A stretch of DNA of 64,000 bases from Pseudomonas maumuensis (GTDB taxonomy: Bacteria; Pseudomonadota; Gammaproteobacteria; Pseudomonadales; Pseudomonadaceae): NCBI RefSeq assembly GCF_019139675.1, contig NZ_CP077077.1:3534001-3598000 (forward strand), read 5' to 3'. Positions 55,061 to 63,928 of the stretch are shown here, one piece after another (positions within the stretch are counted from its first letter, which is position 1; every line of letters begins with the position of its first letter). A program made the position numbers and the translations under genes. The notes below the pieces were generated by a model. It was not told the origin of the DNA and ran no database searches. It saw nothing but the letters and a program-made list of their open reading frames with translations.

Positions 55061-55209
55061 GGCGGAAGTCCTCGTCGAAAAGCGGCGGAAAGCGTTGGCG
55101 AGGGACTTTAGGAAGCTTTGGTTATCTGGGGGGTGGCGTGAAGATTACAATTCTGTAATCAAGGGAAAGCCACTCGAGGAGTTCGCCGGTAGAGTTTCAG
55201 CGCCTGTCA

Positions 55210-55459
55210 GATCGAGCGCCGCCCGCGCGGCGCATCGCGGATGAATCCGCTCCTACGTTTGTTGCAACGTACCGAACCTGTCAGGCCATGGTTGCCAGCC
55301 TTGGCGCAGGTCTTGAGACAGGTGGGGCAGCAGTAATGCCCACCGAAACATCGCGGCGAGCGCGAAAGGCTTACAACCATGGCCTATCAGGCATGGCCAC
55401 GTTGCAACAAATGTAGGAGCGGATTCATCCGCGATGCGCCGCGCGGGCGGCGCTCGATC
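55210..55459. repeat. Long inverted repeat, 61-bp arms, extended REP doublet
   Basis: Left arm 55210-55270 and right arm 55399-55459 pair with one mismatch (60 of 61; CCTACGTTT versus CCTACATTT). The arms contain ATCGCGGATGAATCCGCTCCTAC, a Pseudomonas REP word. In the 128-nt centre a second nested pair occurs, GGCCATGGTTG with CAACCATGGCC. It sits between divergent czcC and the radical SAM gene; no ORF crosses it with recognisable sequence. Confidence 0.9.
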
Positions 55460-55552
55460 TCCTAGGCGCTGCAACTCTTTCGCCAGGCACTTCGCGCCAT
55501 CACGCAATCACAACCAACCGCAAAGACTTGCCAGCAGACCAATCCCGAAATA

Positions 55553-55568
55553 CTGTATGAATATTCAG
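55553..55568 (+). promoter_or_regulatory. LexA (SOS) box upstream of the radical SAM gene pair
   Basis: CTGTATGAATATTCAG matches CTG-N10-CAG and 14 of 16 positions of the consensus CTGTATATATATACAG-type box (close to the Pseudomonas form CTGTATAAATATACAG). It ends 18 bp before ATG 55587, positioned to block transcription start. Confidence 0.8.
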
Positions 55569-55586
55569 TATTCAGCGGACCACCCC

Positions 55587-56807
55587 ATGCAACTCATCGC
55601 CAAACTCGGCATCCTCGCCGACGCCGCCAAGTACGACGCGTCCTGCGCCAGCAGCGGCGCGCCCAAGCGTAGCTCGCGCGGCCGCGACGGCCTCGGCGCC
55701 ACCGATGGCATGGGCATCTGCCACAGCTACACCCCCGATGGCCGCTGCGTGTCGCTGCTCAAGGTGCTGCTCACCAACTTCTGTCTGTACGATTGCCAAT
55801 ACTGCGTCAACCGCCGCTCGAGCAACGTGCCCCGAGCACGCTTCAGCCCCGAAGAGGTGGTGCGCCTGACCCTGGACTTCTACCGGCGCAACTGCATCAG
55901 CGGCCTGTTCCTCAGCTCAGGCATCATCCGCTCAGCCGACTACACCATGGAGCAACTGATCCGGGTGGCGCGCCTGCTGCGCGAAGAACACGCCTTTCGT
56001 GGCTATATCCACCTCAAGACCATTCCCGACGCCGACCCGCTGCTGATCGAGGAAGCCGGGCGCCTGGCCGACCGGTTGAGCGTGAACATCGAACTGCCCA
56101 CCGACGCCAGCCTTCAGCGCCTGGCCCCAGAAAAGCGCGCCAGCACCATCCGCCAGGCCATGGGCGTGATCCACCACGGCCAGCAGGCGGTCGCCGGCGA
56201 GCCGCGGGCGCCACGCTTCACCCCCGCCGGGCAGAGCACCCAGGTGATCGTCGGCGCCGACGCCACCGACGACAGTACCTTGCTGCGCAACGCCGAGTCG
56301 CTGTACCAAGGCTATGGGCTCAAACGTGTCTATTACTCCGCCTTCAGCCCGATCCCCGACAGCCCCTCCAGCGTGCCCCTGGCCGCCCCGCCGCTGCTGC
56401 GCGAACACCGCCTGTACCAGGCTGACTTCCTGCTGCGCGGCTACGGCTACAAGGCCGGCGAACTGCTGGGCGAGGCCGGCAACCTGGCCCTGGACATCGA
56501 CCCCAAGCTGGCCTGGGCGCTGGCCAACCGCGAGGTCTTCCCGCTCGACGTCAACCGCGCCGAACCGGCGTTGCTAGCGCGCATACCCGGTATCGGTCTG
56601 CGCAGCGTGCAGCGCCTGGTCGCCCTACGCCGGGAGCGGCGCATCCGCTACGACGACCTGATCCAGTTGCGTTGCGTGCTGGAGAAGGCACGCCCGTTCA
56701 TCGTCACCAGTGACTACCGCCCGGCCCAGGCCGAGCTGCGCAGCGGCCTGCTGCGCGCCCGCCTGCGTGAACCCCAGGCGCCCGTGCAGATGGGGCTGTG
56801 GGGATGA
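55587..56807 (+). CDS. Putative DNA modification/repair radical SAM protein
   Basis: 406-residue radical SAM protein of the TIGR03916 type. The [4Fe-4S] motif is C66-LYD-C70-QY-C73, and the conserved N-terminus QLIAKLGILADAAKYDASC with SYTPDGRCVSLLKVLLTNFC precedes it. A helix-hairpin-helix near the C-terminus (LLARIPGIGLRSVQRLVALR) suggests DNA binding. ATG 55587 is chosen because a perfect SOS box ends 18 bp upstream, whereas the alternative ATG 55557 lies inside that box. The next gene overlaps as ATGA and encodes the family's standard partner. The pair is expected to act in DNA repair or modification under LexA control. Confidence 0.87.
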   Translation: MQLIAKLGILADAAKYDASCASSGAPKRSSRGRDGLGATDGMGICHSYTPDGRCVSLLKVLLTNFCLYDCQYCVNRRSSNVPRARFSPEEVVRLTLDFYRRNCISGLFLSSGIIRSADYTMEQLIRVARLLREEHAFRGYIHLKTIPDADPLLIEEAGRLADRLSVNIELPTDASLQRLAPEKRASTIRQAMGVIHHGQQAVAGEPRAPRFTPAGQSTQVIVGADATDDSTLLRNAESLYQGYGLKRVYYSAFSPIPDSPSSVPLAAPPLLREHRLYQADFLLRGYGYKAGELLGEAGNLALDIDPKLAWALANREVFPLDVNRAEPALLARIPGIGLRSVQRLVALRRERRIRYDDLIQLRCVLEKARPFIVTSDYRPAQAELRSGLLRARLREPQAPVQMGLWG

Positions 56808-57646
56808 TCGCGCTGGATTGCGGCGATGACTTCGCCACCTGGCGCGACCAGGCCCGGCAACTGCTCGGCCACGGCATCGACCCGGCCACGGTGACCTGGG
56901 GCCAGACCTGGATGGATGACTTGCTGGCCGTGCCCACGCCCCTGCCCGCAGGCCCCGGCCCGTTCCACGCCCGCGTGCCGGCGGCGCTGCTGGCCCAGCT
57001 GGAACAGGCTGGGCGCTACCGCGGCGAGCAGCGCTGGAACCTGTTGTACGAGGTGCTGTGGCGCGTCGCCCATGGCGATCGCACCGCGATGCTGGCCGGC
57101 GACCGCCTGGGCAGTGAACTGCAACGGCGCATCCGTCAGGTCGGCCGCGAGGCTCATCACCTGCATGCCTTCGTGCGCTTCGTGCCACTGCCCGAGGCGC
57201 TGGCCAAGCAGTTGCAACTGGACTTGGTGGCCTACCACGAACCCGCGCATGACATCCTCGACAGCGCCAGCGCGCACTTCGCCGAACGCTTGGGCCGCCA
57301 GCGCTGGCTGATAGCGACGCCCCACGACGGCATCCGCTACGACGGCGCGCAACTGGACTATCGCCGCCAGTGCCCGGAAGACTGGCGGCAATGGGCGCGC
57401 AACGCCGACGACCCCGGGGCCGAACTATGGCTGGCCTACTACCGGCACACCTTCAACCCCGCGCGATTGAACCCCGGCGCGCTACGCCAGCATCTGCCCG
57501 GACGCTTCTGGCGTCATCTGCCCGAGGGACCGCTGATCCCCGAGCTGGTGGGCCAAGCACGGCACGGCAAACAACGCGACGGCCAGGCGCTGGAAATTGG
57601 GCAAAAACAAGGTAAACGGATTGGCGCAGGTGGCACCGACCGATAG
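56804..57646 (+). CDS. TIGR03915-type (DUF4130) partner of the radical SAM DNA repair protein
   Basis: 280-residue protein, DUF4130-like. RYRGEQRWNLLYEVLWRVAHGDRTAMLAGDRLGSELQRRIRQVGREAHHLHAFVRF and YHEPAHDILDSASAHFAERLGRQRWLIATPHD are the conserved blocks; the latter ends with the typical PHDGIRYDG. The C-terminal Trp-rich segment (RQCPEDWRQWARNADDP..LWLAYYRHTFNPARLNP) resembles uracil-DNA-glycosylase-superfamily-associated partners. ATG 56804 overlaps the preceding stop (ATGA), so the two proteins are made together. Catalytic role unknown. Confidence 0.8.
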   Translation: MIALDCGDDFATWRDQARQLLGHGIDPATVTWGQTWMDDLLAVPTPLPAGPGPFHARVPAALLAQLEQAGRYRGEQRWNLLYEVLWRVAHGDRTAMLAGDRLGSELQRRIRQVGREAHHLHAFVRFVPLPEALAKQLQLDLVAYHEPAHDILDSASAHFAERLGRQRWLIATPHDGIRYDGAQLDYRRQCPEDWRQWARNADDPGAELWLAYYRHTFNPARLNPGALRQHLPGRFWRHLPEGPLIPELVGQARHGKQRDGQALEIGQKQGKRIGAGGTDR

Positions 57647-57751
57647 GTACGGCTGTGGGCGAAACAATCCATTCGAATAGAAAATGTGAAAATTTCATCA
57701 TTTTCAATGCATGCGGCCTGTTCTTGATCAGGCAATCCCGACATACTTATT

Positions 57752-57770
57752 GCTAATCGTTCTCATAAGC
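57752..57770 (-). promoter_or_regulatory. Fur-like box upstream of the third TonB receptor
   Basis: GCTTATGAGAACGATTAGC (minus strand) agrees with GATAATGATAATCATTATC at 13 of 19 positions. It lies 25 bp before ATG 57796, in an AT-rich 149-bp gap, fitting iron repression of the receptor. Confidence 0.65.
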
Positions 57771-57795
57771 ACTAGTAATAAGGATAAAGCTCGGC

Positions 57796-59964
57796 ATGTC
57801 ATCGCTCCCCTCGCCCCACCGTTTCGCGCCCACCCGCAACCTGCTGGCCATGGCCATCTGCATGGCGACCCTCACCCCCGCGCTGGCAGCCGAACAGGCC
57901 CCCGCCGTGATCGAGCTGGGCGCCACGGCCATCGACGACAGCAGCCTGGGCAGCACCACCGAGGGGTCGAAGTCGTACACCACCGGCGCCATGTCCACCG
58001 CCACCAAGCTGCCGCTGACCATGCGCGAGACGCCCCAGGCGGTGACGGTGATCACCCGCCAGCGCATGGACGACCAGGGCATGACCAGCATCAACGACGT
58101 CGCCAGGTACACCCCGGGCCTGTTCCTCAACCAGTCCAACGGCCCGGGCCGGCAGACCTACAAGGCCCGTGGCTTCGACGTCGACAACATCATGTACGAC
58201 GGCATCCCCAGCGCCTACACCGGCTGGGTGGTCGGCGCCCAACCGAACCTGGCGATGTTCGACCGGGTGGAAGTGGTGCGCGGCGCCACCGGCCTGGTCA
58301 CTGGCTCCGGCACGCCCTCGGCGGCGATCAACCTGGTACGCAAGCGCCCACTGGCAGAGCAGAAAGTCACCCTCACCGGCGCCGCCGGCAGCTGGGACAA
58401 CTACCGCGGCGAACTGGACGCCTCCAGCCCGCTCAACGACAGCGGCACCCTGCGTGGCCGCGTGGTGGCCTCATATCGGGATGCCAACGGCTTCCGTGAC
58501 GGCCAGCAGGAAGACCACGGGCTGTTCTACGCGGTGACCGAGGCCGATCTGGGCGAGGACACCACCCTCACCCTCGGCCTCTCCCACCAGAAGGACAAGA
58601 CCAATGTGTTCTGGGGCTCGATCCCCAGCGCCCTCGACGGCCATCACCTGGACCTGCCGCGCTCCTACAACCCGGCCACCGACTGGGAAGTCAAGGACCA
58701 GGAGATCAATACCCTGTTCGCCGAGGTGCGCCAGCGCCTGGCCAATGACTGGAAGCTGCAGGTCAACGCCACCTACAGCGAGCAGAACGCGCTGTTCCGC
58801 GGCTCCTACCAATCGCGCTGGGACCTGACCCAGCCGCTGAGCCGGACGGTCTACCAGTCGGCCCACGACGAGAACCAGCTGGGCCTGGACACCTTCGCCA
58901 GCGGCCCGTTCGAGGCCTTCGGCCGCACCCACGAGCTGGTGGTAGGCGCCAGCAAGCGCATCTACGACATGAGCGAGCGCAACTACAGCCCCTACGACAT
59001 GGACTACCCCATCGACGGCGGCAAGCCCAACTTCCTGCACACCAGCAGCAGTCGCTACCTGATCAACCAGGAAGGCGTGTACACCACCACCCGCCTGAGC
59101 CTGGCCGATCCGCTCAAGCTGATCCTCGGCGGGCGCCTGGACTGGTACGACTACGACCAGCGCGGCAGCAACGAAGGCGACTACAAAGTGACCCGCAACG
59201 TCACCCGCTATGCCGGCCTGATCTACGAACTGGACGAACACCACTCGGTCTACACCAGCTATACCGACATCTTCCAGCCACAGGACAGCCAGGACAGCAG
59301 CGGCACGCCGGTGCGGCCGATCGAAGGCAAGAACTACGAGGTAGGCATCAAGGGTGAATACTTCGATGGCGCGCTCAATGCCAGCCTTGCCGTGTTCCGC
59401 ATCGACCAGGAAAACCGCGCGGTCGAGGTGGCCGACAAAAGCGTCTGCCGAGCGGGCCAGTTCACCTGCTACGAAGCCTCCGGCGAAGTGCGCAGCCAGG
59501 GTATCGACTTCGAGGTGCAAGGTGCGCTGACCGAGCAATGGCAGATCGGCGCCGGCTATACCTACGCCCGCGTACACACCACCAAGGACGCCAAGAATCC
59601 TGCCAAGGTCAACAAGCCACTATCGTCCGACACCCCCGAGCACCAGCTCAAGCTGTTCACCACCTACCGCTTCCAGGGCCCGCTGGAAAAACTGCGCGTC
59701 GGTGGCGGCATCACCTGGCAGAGCCGCATGTACAACGATTTCAGCGTGGCCGACGGCAGCCGCTACCGCCTCGAGCAAGGTGCCTACGCGGTGACCGACC
59801 TGATGGCCGGCTACGCGGTCAACCAGCACCTGGACCTGCAGCTCAATGCCAACAACGTGTTCGACAGGAAGTACTACTCGTCGATTTCCAGCTCGGTGAA
59901 CTACGGGGGCGACACCTTTGGCGATCCGCGCAACCTGATGCTGACCGCCAAGTACAGCTTCTGA
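57796..59964 (+). CDS. TonB-dependent siderophore receptor without STN domain
   Basis: 722-residue outer-membrane receptor. Signal peptide LAMAICMATLTPALAAE is followed directly by the TonB-box region (PAVIELGATAIDD) and plug (RETPQAVTVITRQRMDDQ, DRVEVVRGATGLVTGSG), then a barrel ending in a C-terminal Phe (LTAKYSF). No STN domain and no nearby sigma/anti-sigma genes, so regulation is probably direct through the Fur-like box 25 bp upstream. The plug and FQPQDSQDSSGTPVRPIEGKNYEVGIKGE mark it as FpvA/FhuE-like. Two cysteines lie in a surface loop (SVCRAGQFTCYE). Ferrisiderophore ligand unknown. Confidence 0.92.
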   Translation: MSSLPSPHRFAPTRNLLAMAICMATLTPALAAEQAPAVIELGATAIDDSSLGSTTEGSKSYTTGAMSTATKLPLTMRETPQAVTVITRQRMDDQGMTSINDVARYTPGLFLNQSNGPGRQTYKARGFDVDNIMYDGIPSAYTGWVVGAQPNLAMFDRVEVVRGATGLVTGSGTPSAAINLVRKRPLAEQKVTLTGAAGSWDNYRGELDASSPLNDSGTLRGRVVASYRDANGFRDGQQEDHGLFYAVTEADLGEDTTLTLGLSHQKDKTNVFWGSIPSALDGHHLDLPRSYNPATDWEVKDQEINTLFAEVRQRLANDWKLQVNATYSEQNALFRGSYQSRWDLTQPLSRTVYQSAHDENQLGLDTFASGPFEAFGRTHELVVGASKRIYDMSERNYSPYDMDYPIDGGKPNFLHTSSSRYLINQEGVYTTTRLSLADPLKLILGGRLDWYDYDQRGSNEGDYKVTRNVTRYAGLIYELDEHHSVYTSYTDIFQPQDSQDSSGTPVRPIEGKNYEVGIKGEYFDGALNASLAVFRIDQENRAVEVADKSVCRAGQFTCYEASGEVRSQGIDFEVQGALTEQWQIGAGYTYARVHTTKDAKNPAKVNKPLSSDTPEHQLKLFTTYRFQGPLEKLRVGGGITWQSRMYNDFSVADGSRYRLEQGAYAVTDLMAGYAVNQHLDLQLNANNVFDRKYYSSISSSVNYGGDTFGDPRNLMLTAKYSF

Positions 59965-60050
59965 CCCGCTCAGGCGCAGGGATGCGCTTGATACCGCGAT
60001 TGAACACGGGTCTTGTGGGCGCCAGGGGTCGCTAGGCGCGCCCTCCTCCT

Positions 60051-60806
60051 TCAGGCATGCACCCAGCGTCGATGCAGCGCCCGCGCCAAGGCATCGAGCA
60101 TGAACCCCAGTGCGCCGATCAGCAGCACCATCGCCATCAGCTCCGAATAGGCCAGCCGGTCGCGGGTGTCGAGGATGAAATAGCCAAGCCCGGCACTCAC
60201 CCCGAGCATTTCGCACGGCACCAGCACGATCCACAGGATGCCGATGGCCAGGCGCACGCCGGTCAGCACATGGCCGATCACCCCGGGGATGATCACCTTG
60301 CACAACGTCTCCCAGCGCGTGGCGCTGAGGCTGCGGCTCAACTGCAGCCAGCGCGGGTCGAGCTGGCGCACCCCGGCGGCGGTGTTGAGCAGGATCGGCC
60401 ACAGCGCGGCGAAGGCCAGCAGGAAGTAGATCGGCTGGTCGCCCACGCCCATCAGCATCACCACCACCGGCATCCACGACAGCGGCGAGATCATGCGCAG
60501 GAACTGGAACGCCGGCGTGGTCGCCGCCTCCAGGTGGCGATAGCTGCCCACCAGCAGGCCCAGCGGCACACCGATCAGCAGCGCCAGCAGCAGGCCGACG
60601 AGGATGCGCTCGAGGCTCACCCAGATATGCCCGTAGACCTCGCCCTGCCCCAGCAGCTCGATCAGGCTTTGCAGCGTGGCCTGAGGCGCGAAGCGCGCCG
60701 ACAGGCCATCGGCGGCGCCGAACAGGCGCACCCCCGCCCACCACAGCAACAGCAGCGCCGCCAGGCCCGCCAGGCCCAGGGCGCCATGCATGAAATGCCT
60801 GCGCAT
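60051..60806 (-). CDS. ABC transporter permease (SsuC/TauC/NrtB-type)
   Basis: 251-residue inner-membrane permease with about six hydrophobic helices and the EAA loop ARxLGAs...VIxPG.. form, here SRSLSATRWETLCKVIIPGVIGHVLTGVRLAIG. It resembles SsuC/TauC of sulfonate or nitrate importers. Its start overlaps the binding-protein stop by one base (TGATG at 60804-60808), so it is translationally coupled and last in the operon. Confidence 0.9.
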   Translation of the reverse strand: MRRHFMHGALGLAGLAALLLLWWAGVRLFGAADGLSARFAPQATLQSLIELLGQGEVYGHIWVSLERILVGLLLALLIGVPLGLLVGSYRHLEAATTPAFQFLRMISPLSWMPVVVMLMGVGDQPIYFLLAFAALWPILLNTAAGVRQLDPRWLQLSRSLSATRWETLCKVIIPGVIGHVLTGVRLAIGILWIVLVPCEMLGVSAGLGYFILDTRDRLAYSELMAMVLLIGALGFMLDALARALHRRWVHA

Positions 60807-62011
60807 CAGACCGCGAACTCCTCGCTACGCTGGAAGTTCTCGGCGATGCCGAACGCCGCCGGGCCACCCACCGCGGCAATGGCGTTGCGCACGAAGCGAT
60901 CGTCCACCAGGTCGCGCGCGGTCTGAGCCGGGTCGAGGGCGGCAAGGAAATCGCTCTCGCCGACGATCAGGGTGTTCTTCAGGCGCTTGACCAGTTCCTC
61001 GGTGTAGCTGGGGAACGGGTAAGGCTGGAAGTCGATGCGCTTCTCGTCCCACTGCTGGTGCTGGATCGCGCCGCTGGCAATGTAACCAGCACGGTCATCG
61101 ACCGATGGCGCCAGCACCTTGGTCAGCACCGCAGGTTCGTGCGGGGTGTACTTGTTAGGGCCGGCCTTGGACAGCAACGCCGCGGCCTCGGCACGGTGCT
61201 CACGGGTCCAGTGCTGGGCCTTGACGATGGCGTTGACCACCTTCTGCGACCACTCCGGGCGATTGTTCAGATCATGCTCGTGCATGAACACCACGCAGCA
61301 GGCGTGGTTGCGCCAGACGTCACCGGTGAAGCGCTGCACGCGGCCGACCTTGAGGTTCTCGGCCAGGGCGTTGAACGGTTCGGCGACGATGTAGCCGGCG
61401 ATGCGCTTGCTGGCCAGGGCCGGCGGCATGTCCGAAGGCGGCAGCACCAGCAGGTTGACTTCGTTGTCCGCCAGCTGCGCGGTGGCGGGCTTGGACACGG
61501 GCTTGAGGCCGTTGTCGGTGAGCATCTGCTGCAGCACCACGTTGTGGATCGAGTACCAGAACGGAATGGCCACGGTCTTGCCGCCGAGCTGCTTCATGTC
61601 GGTGATGTCCGGGGCCACGGTCAGGCCCGAGCCGCCGACGTGGTTCCAGGCCACGACCTTGGCTGGCACCTTGCTGCCGTAGCGCGCCCACACGGTCATC
61701 GGCGACAGCAGGTGGATGACGTTGACCTGCCCGGAGATGAACGCCTCGATCACCTGGGCCCAACTGCGCAGCAGCACCGGGCGCTCGGCCTTGATGCCCT
61801 CGGCCTCGAACAGGCCGTTGTTGTGCGCCACCAGCAGTGGCGTGGCATCGGTGATCGGCAGGTAGCCGATGCGTACCGGCGCGTCCGGCTCGGCGGCGGC
61901 GCGCGCCTGCAGGCTCGACAGCAAGGGCACGGCGCCGGCGGCGGTGAGCATGGCGCTGAGTTTGAGAAAATCGCGACGGGACGTGGTGGAACAGCAGTCA
62001 TCCATGCACAT
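60806..62011 (-). CDS. ABC transporter substrate-binding protein (NrtA/SsuA-like), Tat-type leader
   Basis: 401-residue periplasmic binding protein. The leader has twin arginines in TTSRRDFLKLSAMLTAAGAVPLLSSLQARA, a Tat signal, preceded by an unusual Cys-rich MCMDDCC stretch. The mature part (VRIGYLPITDATPLLVAHNNGLF, LRSWAQVIEAFISGQVNVIHLLSP) is NMT1/SsuA-like and fits a sulfonate, nitrate or bicarbonate type ligand; CCVVFMHEH and the aromatic residues suggest an unknown anionic substrate. GGAGG 6 bases upstream of ATG 62011 decides the start over 62005. It overlaps the ATP-binding gene by 14 bp. Confidence 0.85.
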   Translation of the reverse strand: MCMDDCCSTTSRRDFLKLSAMLTAAGAVPLLSSLQARAAAEPDAPVRIGYLPITDATPLLVAHNNGLFEAEGIKAERPVLLRSWAQVIEAFISGQVNVIHLLSPMTVWARYGSKVPAKVVAWNHVGGSGLTVAPDITDMKQLGGKTVAIPFWYSIHNVVLQQMLTDNGLKPVSKPATAQLADNEVNLLVLPPSDMPPALASKRIAGYIVAEPFNALAENLKVGRVQRFTGDVWRNHACCVVFMHEHDLNNRPEWSQKVVNAIVKAQHWTREHRAEAAALLSKAGPNKYTPHEPAVLTKVLAPSVDDRAGYIASGAIQHQQWDEKRIDFQPYPFPSYTEELVKRLKNTLIVGESDFLAALDPAQTARDLVDDRFVRNAIAAVGGPAAFGIAENFQRSEEFAV

Positions 62012-62819
62012 GGACAGCCTCCGAGGGCAAGGGGGATGGGGTGGTTTCGGCTGTGCGGCTTGCCCGCCGAAGGGTCTTGAGGATTTCGATACGCAGCGCG
62101 CCCAGCTCCTCGACCCGATGCGCGCGGGGCTGCGGCAGGTCGATGTGCCACTGGCCGAGGGTGCGCGCCGGGTGGTTGCCCAGTAGCAGCACGCGATCGG
62201 ACAGCAGCAAGGCTTCGTCGATATCGTGGGTGATCAGCACGGCGGCAGTATTGTGGGTGGCGATCAGTTGCAGCAGCAGTTGCTGCATGTCGGCGCGGGT
62301 CACCTCGTCCAGCGCGCCGAACGGCTCGTCCAGCAACAGCACCTCGGGCTGGCGCGCCAGGCAGCGGGCCAGCGCGGTGCGCTGGGCCATGCCGCCGGAC
62401 AACTGCGCCGGGTACTGCCCGCGGGCATGGGCCAGGCCCACCGCGTCGATGGCGTGGTCGATGCGTGTGCGCCGCTCGGCCGCCGCCAGCTTGGGCTGGC
62501 GGGCAAAGTCGAGGCCGAAGGCGACGTTCTTCTCCAGGCTCAGCCAGGGCAGCAGGCTCGGGTCCTGGAACGCCACCGCCAGGCGCGGGTGCGGCCCCTG
62601 CAGCGGCTCGCCGCGCAGCTGCACGCTGCCGCCACGGGGCTGCTGCAGCCCGGCCAGCACGCGCAACAGGCTGGACTTGCCGACCCCGCTGGGGCCAAGG
62701 ATGGTCACCACCTCGCCCGGCGCCAGCGCCAGGTCGAACTGCTCCAGCACCGCCTGCCAGCCACCGTCGCGCGGGTAGCCCAGGCTGATGTCACGGGCTT
62801 CGAGCAGCACCTCGGTCAT
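61998..62819 (-). CDS. ABC transporter ATP-binding protein (SsuB/TauB/NrtD-type)
   Basis: 273-residue ATPase. Walker A GPSGVGKS (42-49), Q-loop FQDP (84-87), signature LSGGM (140-144), Walker B LLLDEP (161-166) and H-loop ITHDIDEA are all intact. It drives import through the permease at 60051. ATG 62819 overlaps the preceding acyl-CoA-dehydrogenase-like gene stop as ATGA (62816-62819); the frame open to 62990 lies within that gene. Confidence 0.92.
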   Translation of the reverse strand: MTEVLLEARDISLGYPRDGGWQAVLEQFDLALAPGEVVTILGPSGVGKSSLLRVLAGLQQPRGGSVQLRGEPLQGPHPRLAVAFQDPSLLPWLSLEKNVAFGLDFARQPKLAAAERRTRIDHAIDAVGLAHARGQYPAQLSGGMAQRTALARCLARQPEVLLLDEPFGALDEVTRADMQQLLLQLIATHNTAAVLITHDIDEALLLSDRVLLLGNHPARTLGQWHIDLPQPRAHRVEELGALRIEILKTLRRASRTAETTPSPLPSEAVHVHG

Positions 62820-63880
62820 GCGCTGGCCGCCTGGCGTTGCAGTTCGGCGCGCAGCTGCACCAGGCTCGGGGTGACGATCGGCACGAACGCCGACTCGCGC
62901 CATCGCCGGGCGAAACCTTCGCCATAGGCCGTGAGATAAGCCTTGCCACCGCTGGCCTGAAGCTCCAGTTGCACAGCGTCGGCGGCGCATTCGGCGAGGG
63001 TGATGCGCAACTTGAACAAGGCGGCCGGTTGGCCCTGGAAGCGCCCGTCGAGCAGGCCCTGCTTGAGCTCGCCGACGGTATTCTCCAGGCGCTCCTTGAG
63101 CACCTGGCGAGCCTCTTCGAGGAACGAGCCACGGCCTTGCAGATGCTCCTGCACTTCATCCAACGCTCGCCGGGCCAGACCGATGGCCATGCCGCACTGC
63201 AGCGCCAGGAACGCCGGGCGCACCTTGGGCAGGAACTCGCGGGCGTTGTCATGCAGCAGCCAGTCGCGGGCCAGCGGCACCTGGTGGAACGCCAGCGCCG
63301 CAGTATTGCTCGACTGTAGGCCCATCAGTTGCAAGTCCTCGGAGCGCTCCAGGCCCGCTGCATTCGAGGGAATGGCGACCACGAACGGTGCGCCGCCAAC
63401 GTCATCCTCGATGGCCGCCGCCACCACGAAGCCGCACTTGCGCAGATTGGTGACCCAATGCAGACGGCCTTCCAGGCTCCAGCCGTCGACCGCAGGGCGA
63501 CCACGCACCTGCAAGGCTTCGATGCCGGAAAGGAACTTCATGGCGTTGGACAGGCCAGTAGCACCGGCCAGCTCGCCCTTGAGCAGGTCGGGCATCAGCC
63601 GCTCGCACAGTGCCCGGTTGGGGCTTTGCAGCAGGTATTCGATGAAGGCGCGCTGGCCCCAGCAGACGAACGCCGCGGCCAGCGAACGGCTGGCGATGGC
63701 GGCGATGGCCTCGACCGCCTCGCTGACGTCGCCGCCCGTGCCGCCCAGGGCCGGGTCGACGCCGATGCGCAGCAACTGCGACTCGGCGATCTGCGCAAGC
63801 ACCAGGTGCGGATCGCACTGGCCCTGGTCGATGGCCTCGGCATTGGCATCCAGCCATTGTCGAAATGCATGGTCAAGCAT
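62816..63880 (-). CDS. Acyl-CoA-dehydrogenase-family protein (SfnB-like)
   Basis: 354-residue flavoprotein-like sequence of the acyl-CoA dehydrogenase superfamily. LVLAQIAESQLLRIGVDPALGGTGGDVSEAVEAIAAIASRSLAAAFVCWGQ is the N-terminal helical domain, GATGLSNAMKFLSGIEALQVRGRPAVDGWSLEGRLHWVTN the middle beta domain, and LQCGMAIGLARRALDEV..LQASGGKAYLTAYGEGFARRWRESAF the C-terminal domain. Such proteins are found with sulfonate/sulfone metabolism genes (SfnB, DszC-like monooxygenases). AAGGAG 8-9 bases before ATG 63880. Coupled by ATGA to the ABC transporter genes, so it likely acts on the imported compound. Confidence 0.8.
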   Translation of the reverse strand: MLDHAFRQWLDANAEAIDQGQCDPHLVLAQIAESQLLRIGVDPALGGTGGDVSEAVEAIAAIASRSLAAAFVCWGQRAFIEYLLQSPNRALCERLMPDLLKGELAGATGLSNAMKFLSGIEALQVRGRPAVDGWSLEGRLHWVTNLRKCGFVVAAAIEDDVGGAPFVVAIPSNAAGLERSEDLQLMGLQSSNTAALAFHQVPLARDWLLHDNAREFLPKVRPAFLALQCGMAIGLARRALDEVQEHLQGRGSFLEEARQVLKERLENTVGELKQGLLDGRFQGQPAALFKLRITLAECAADAVQLELQASGGKAYLTAYGEGFARRWRESAFVPIVTPSLVQLRAELQRQAASA

Positions 63881-63928
63881 GTCCCTAACTCCTTGTGAAA
63901 CGCCGGACGCGCCGGCATCGGGCCTCGG

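Noticed and set aside
55434-55586. N-terminal extension of the radical SAM protein from 55434
   Set aside because: It would run through the right arm of the long inverted repeat and the LexA box; the family N-terminus starts at ATG 55587.
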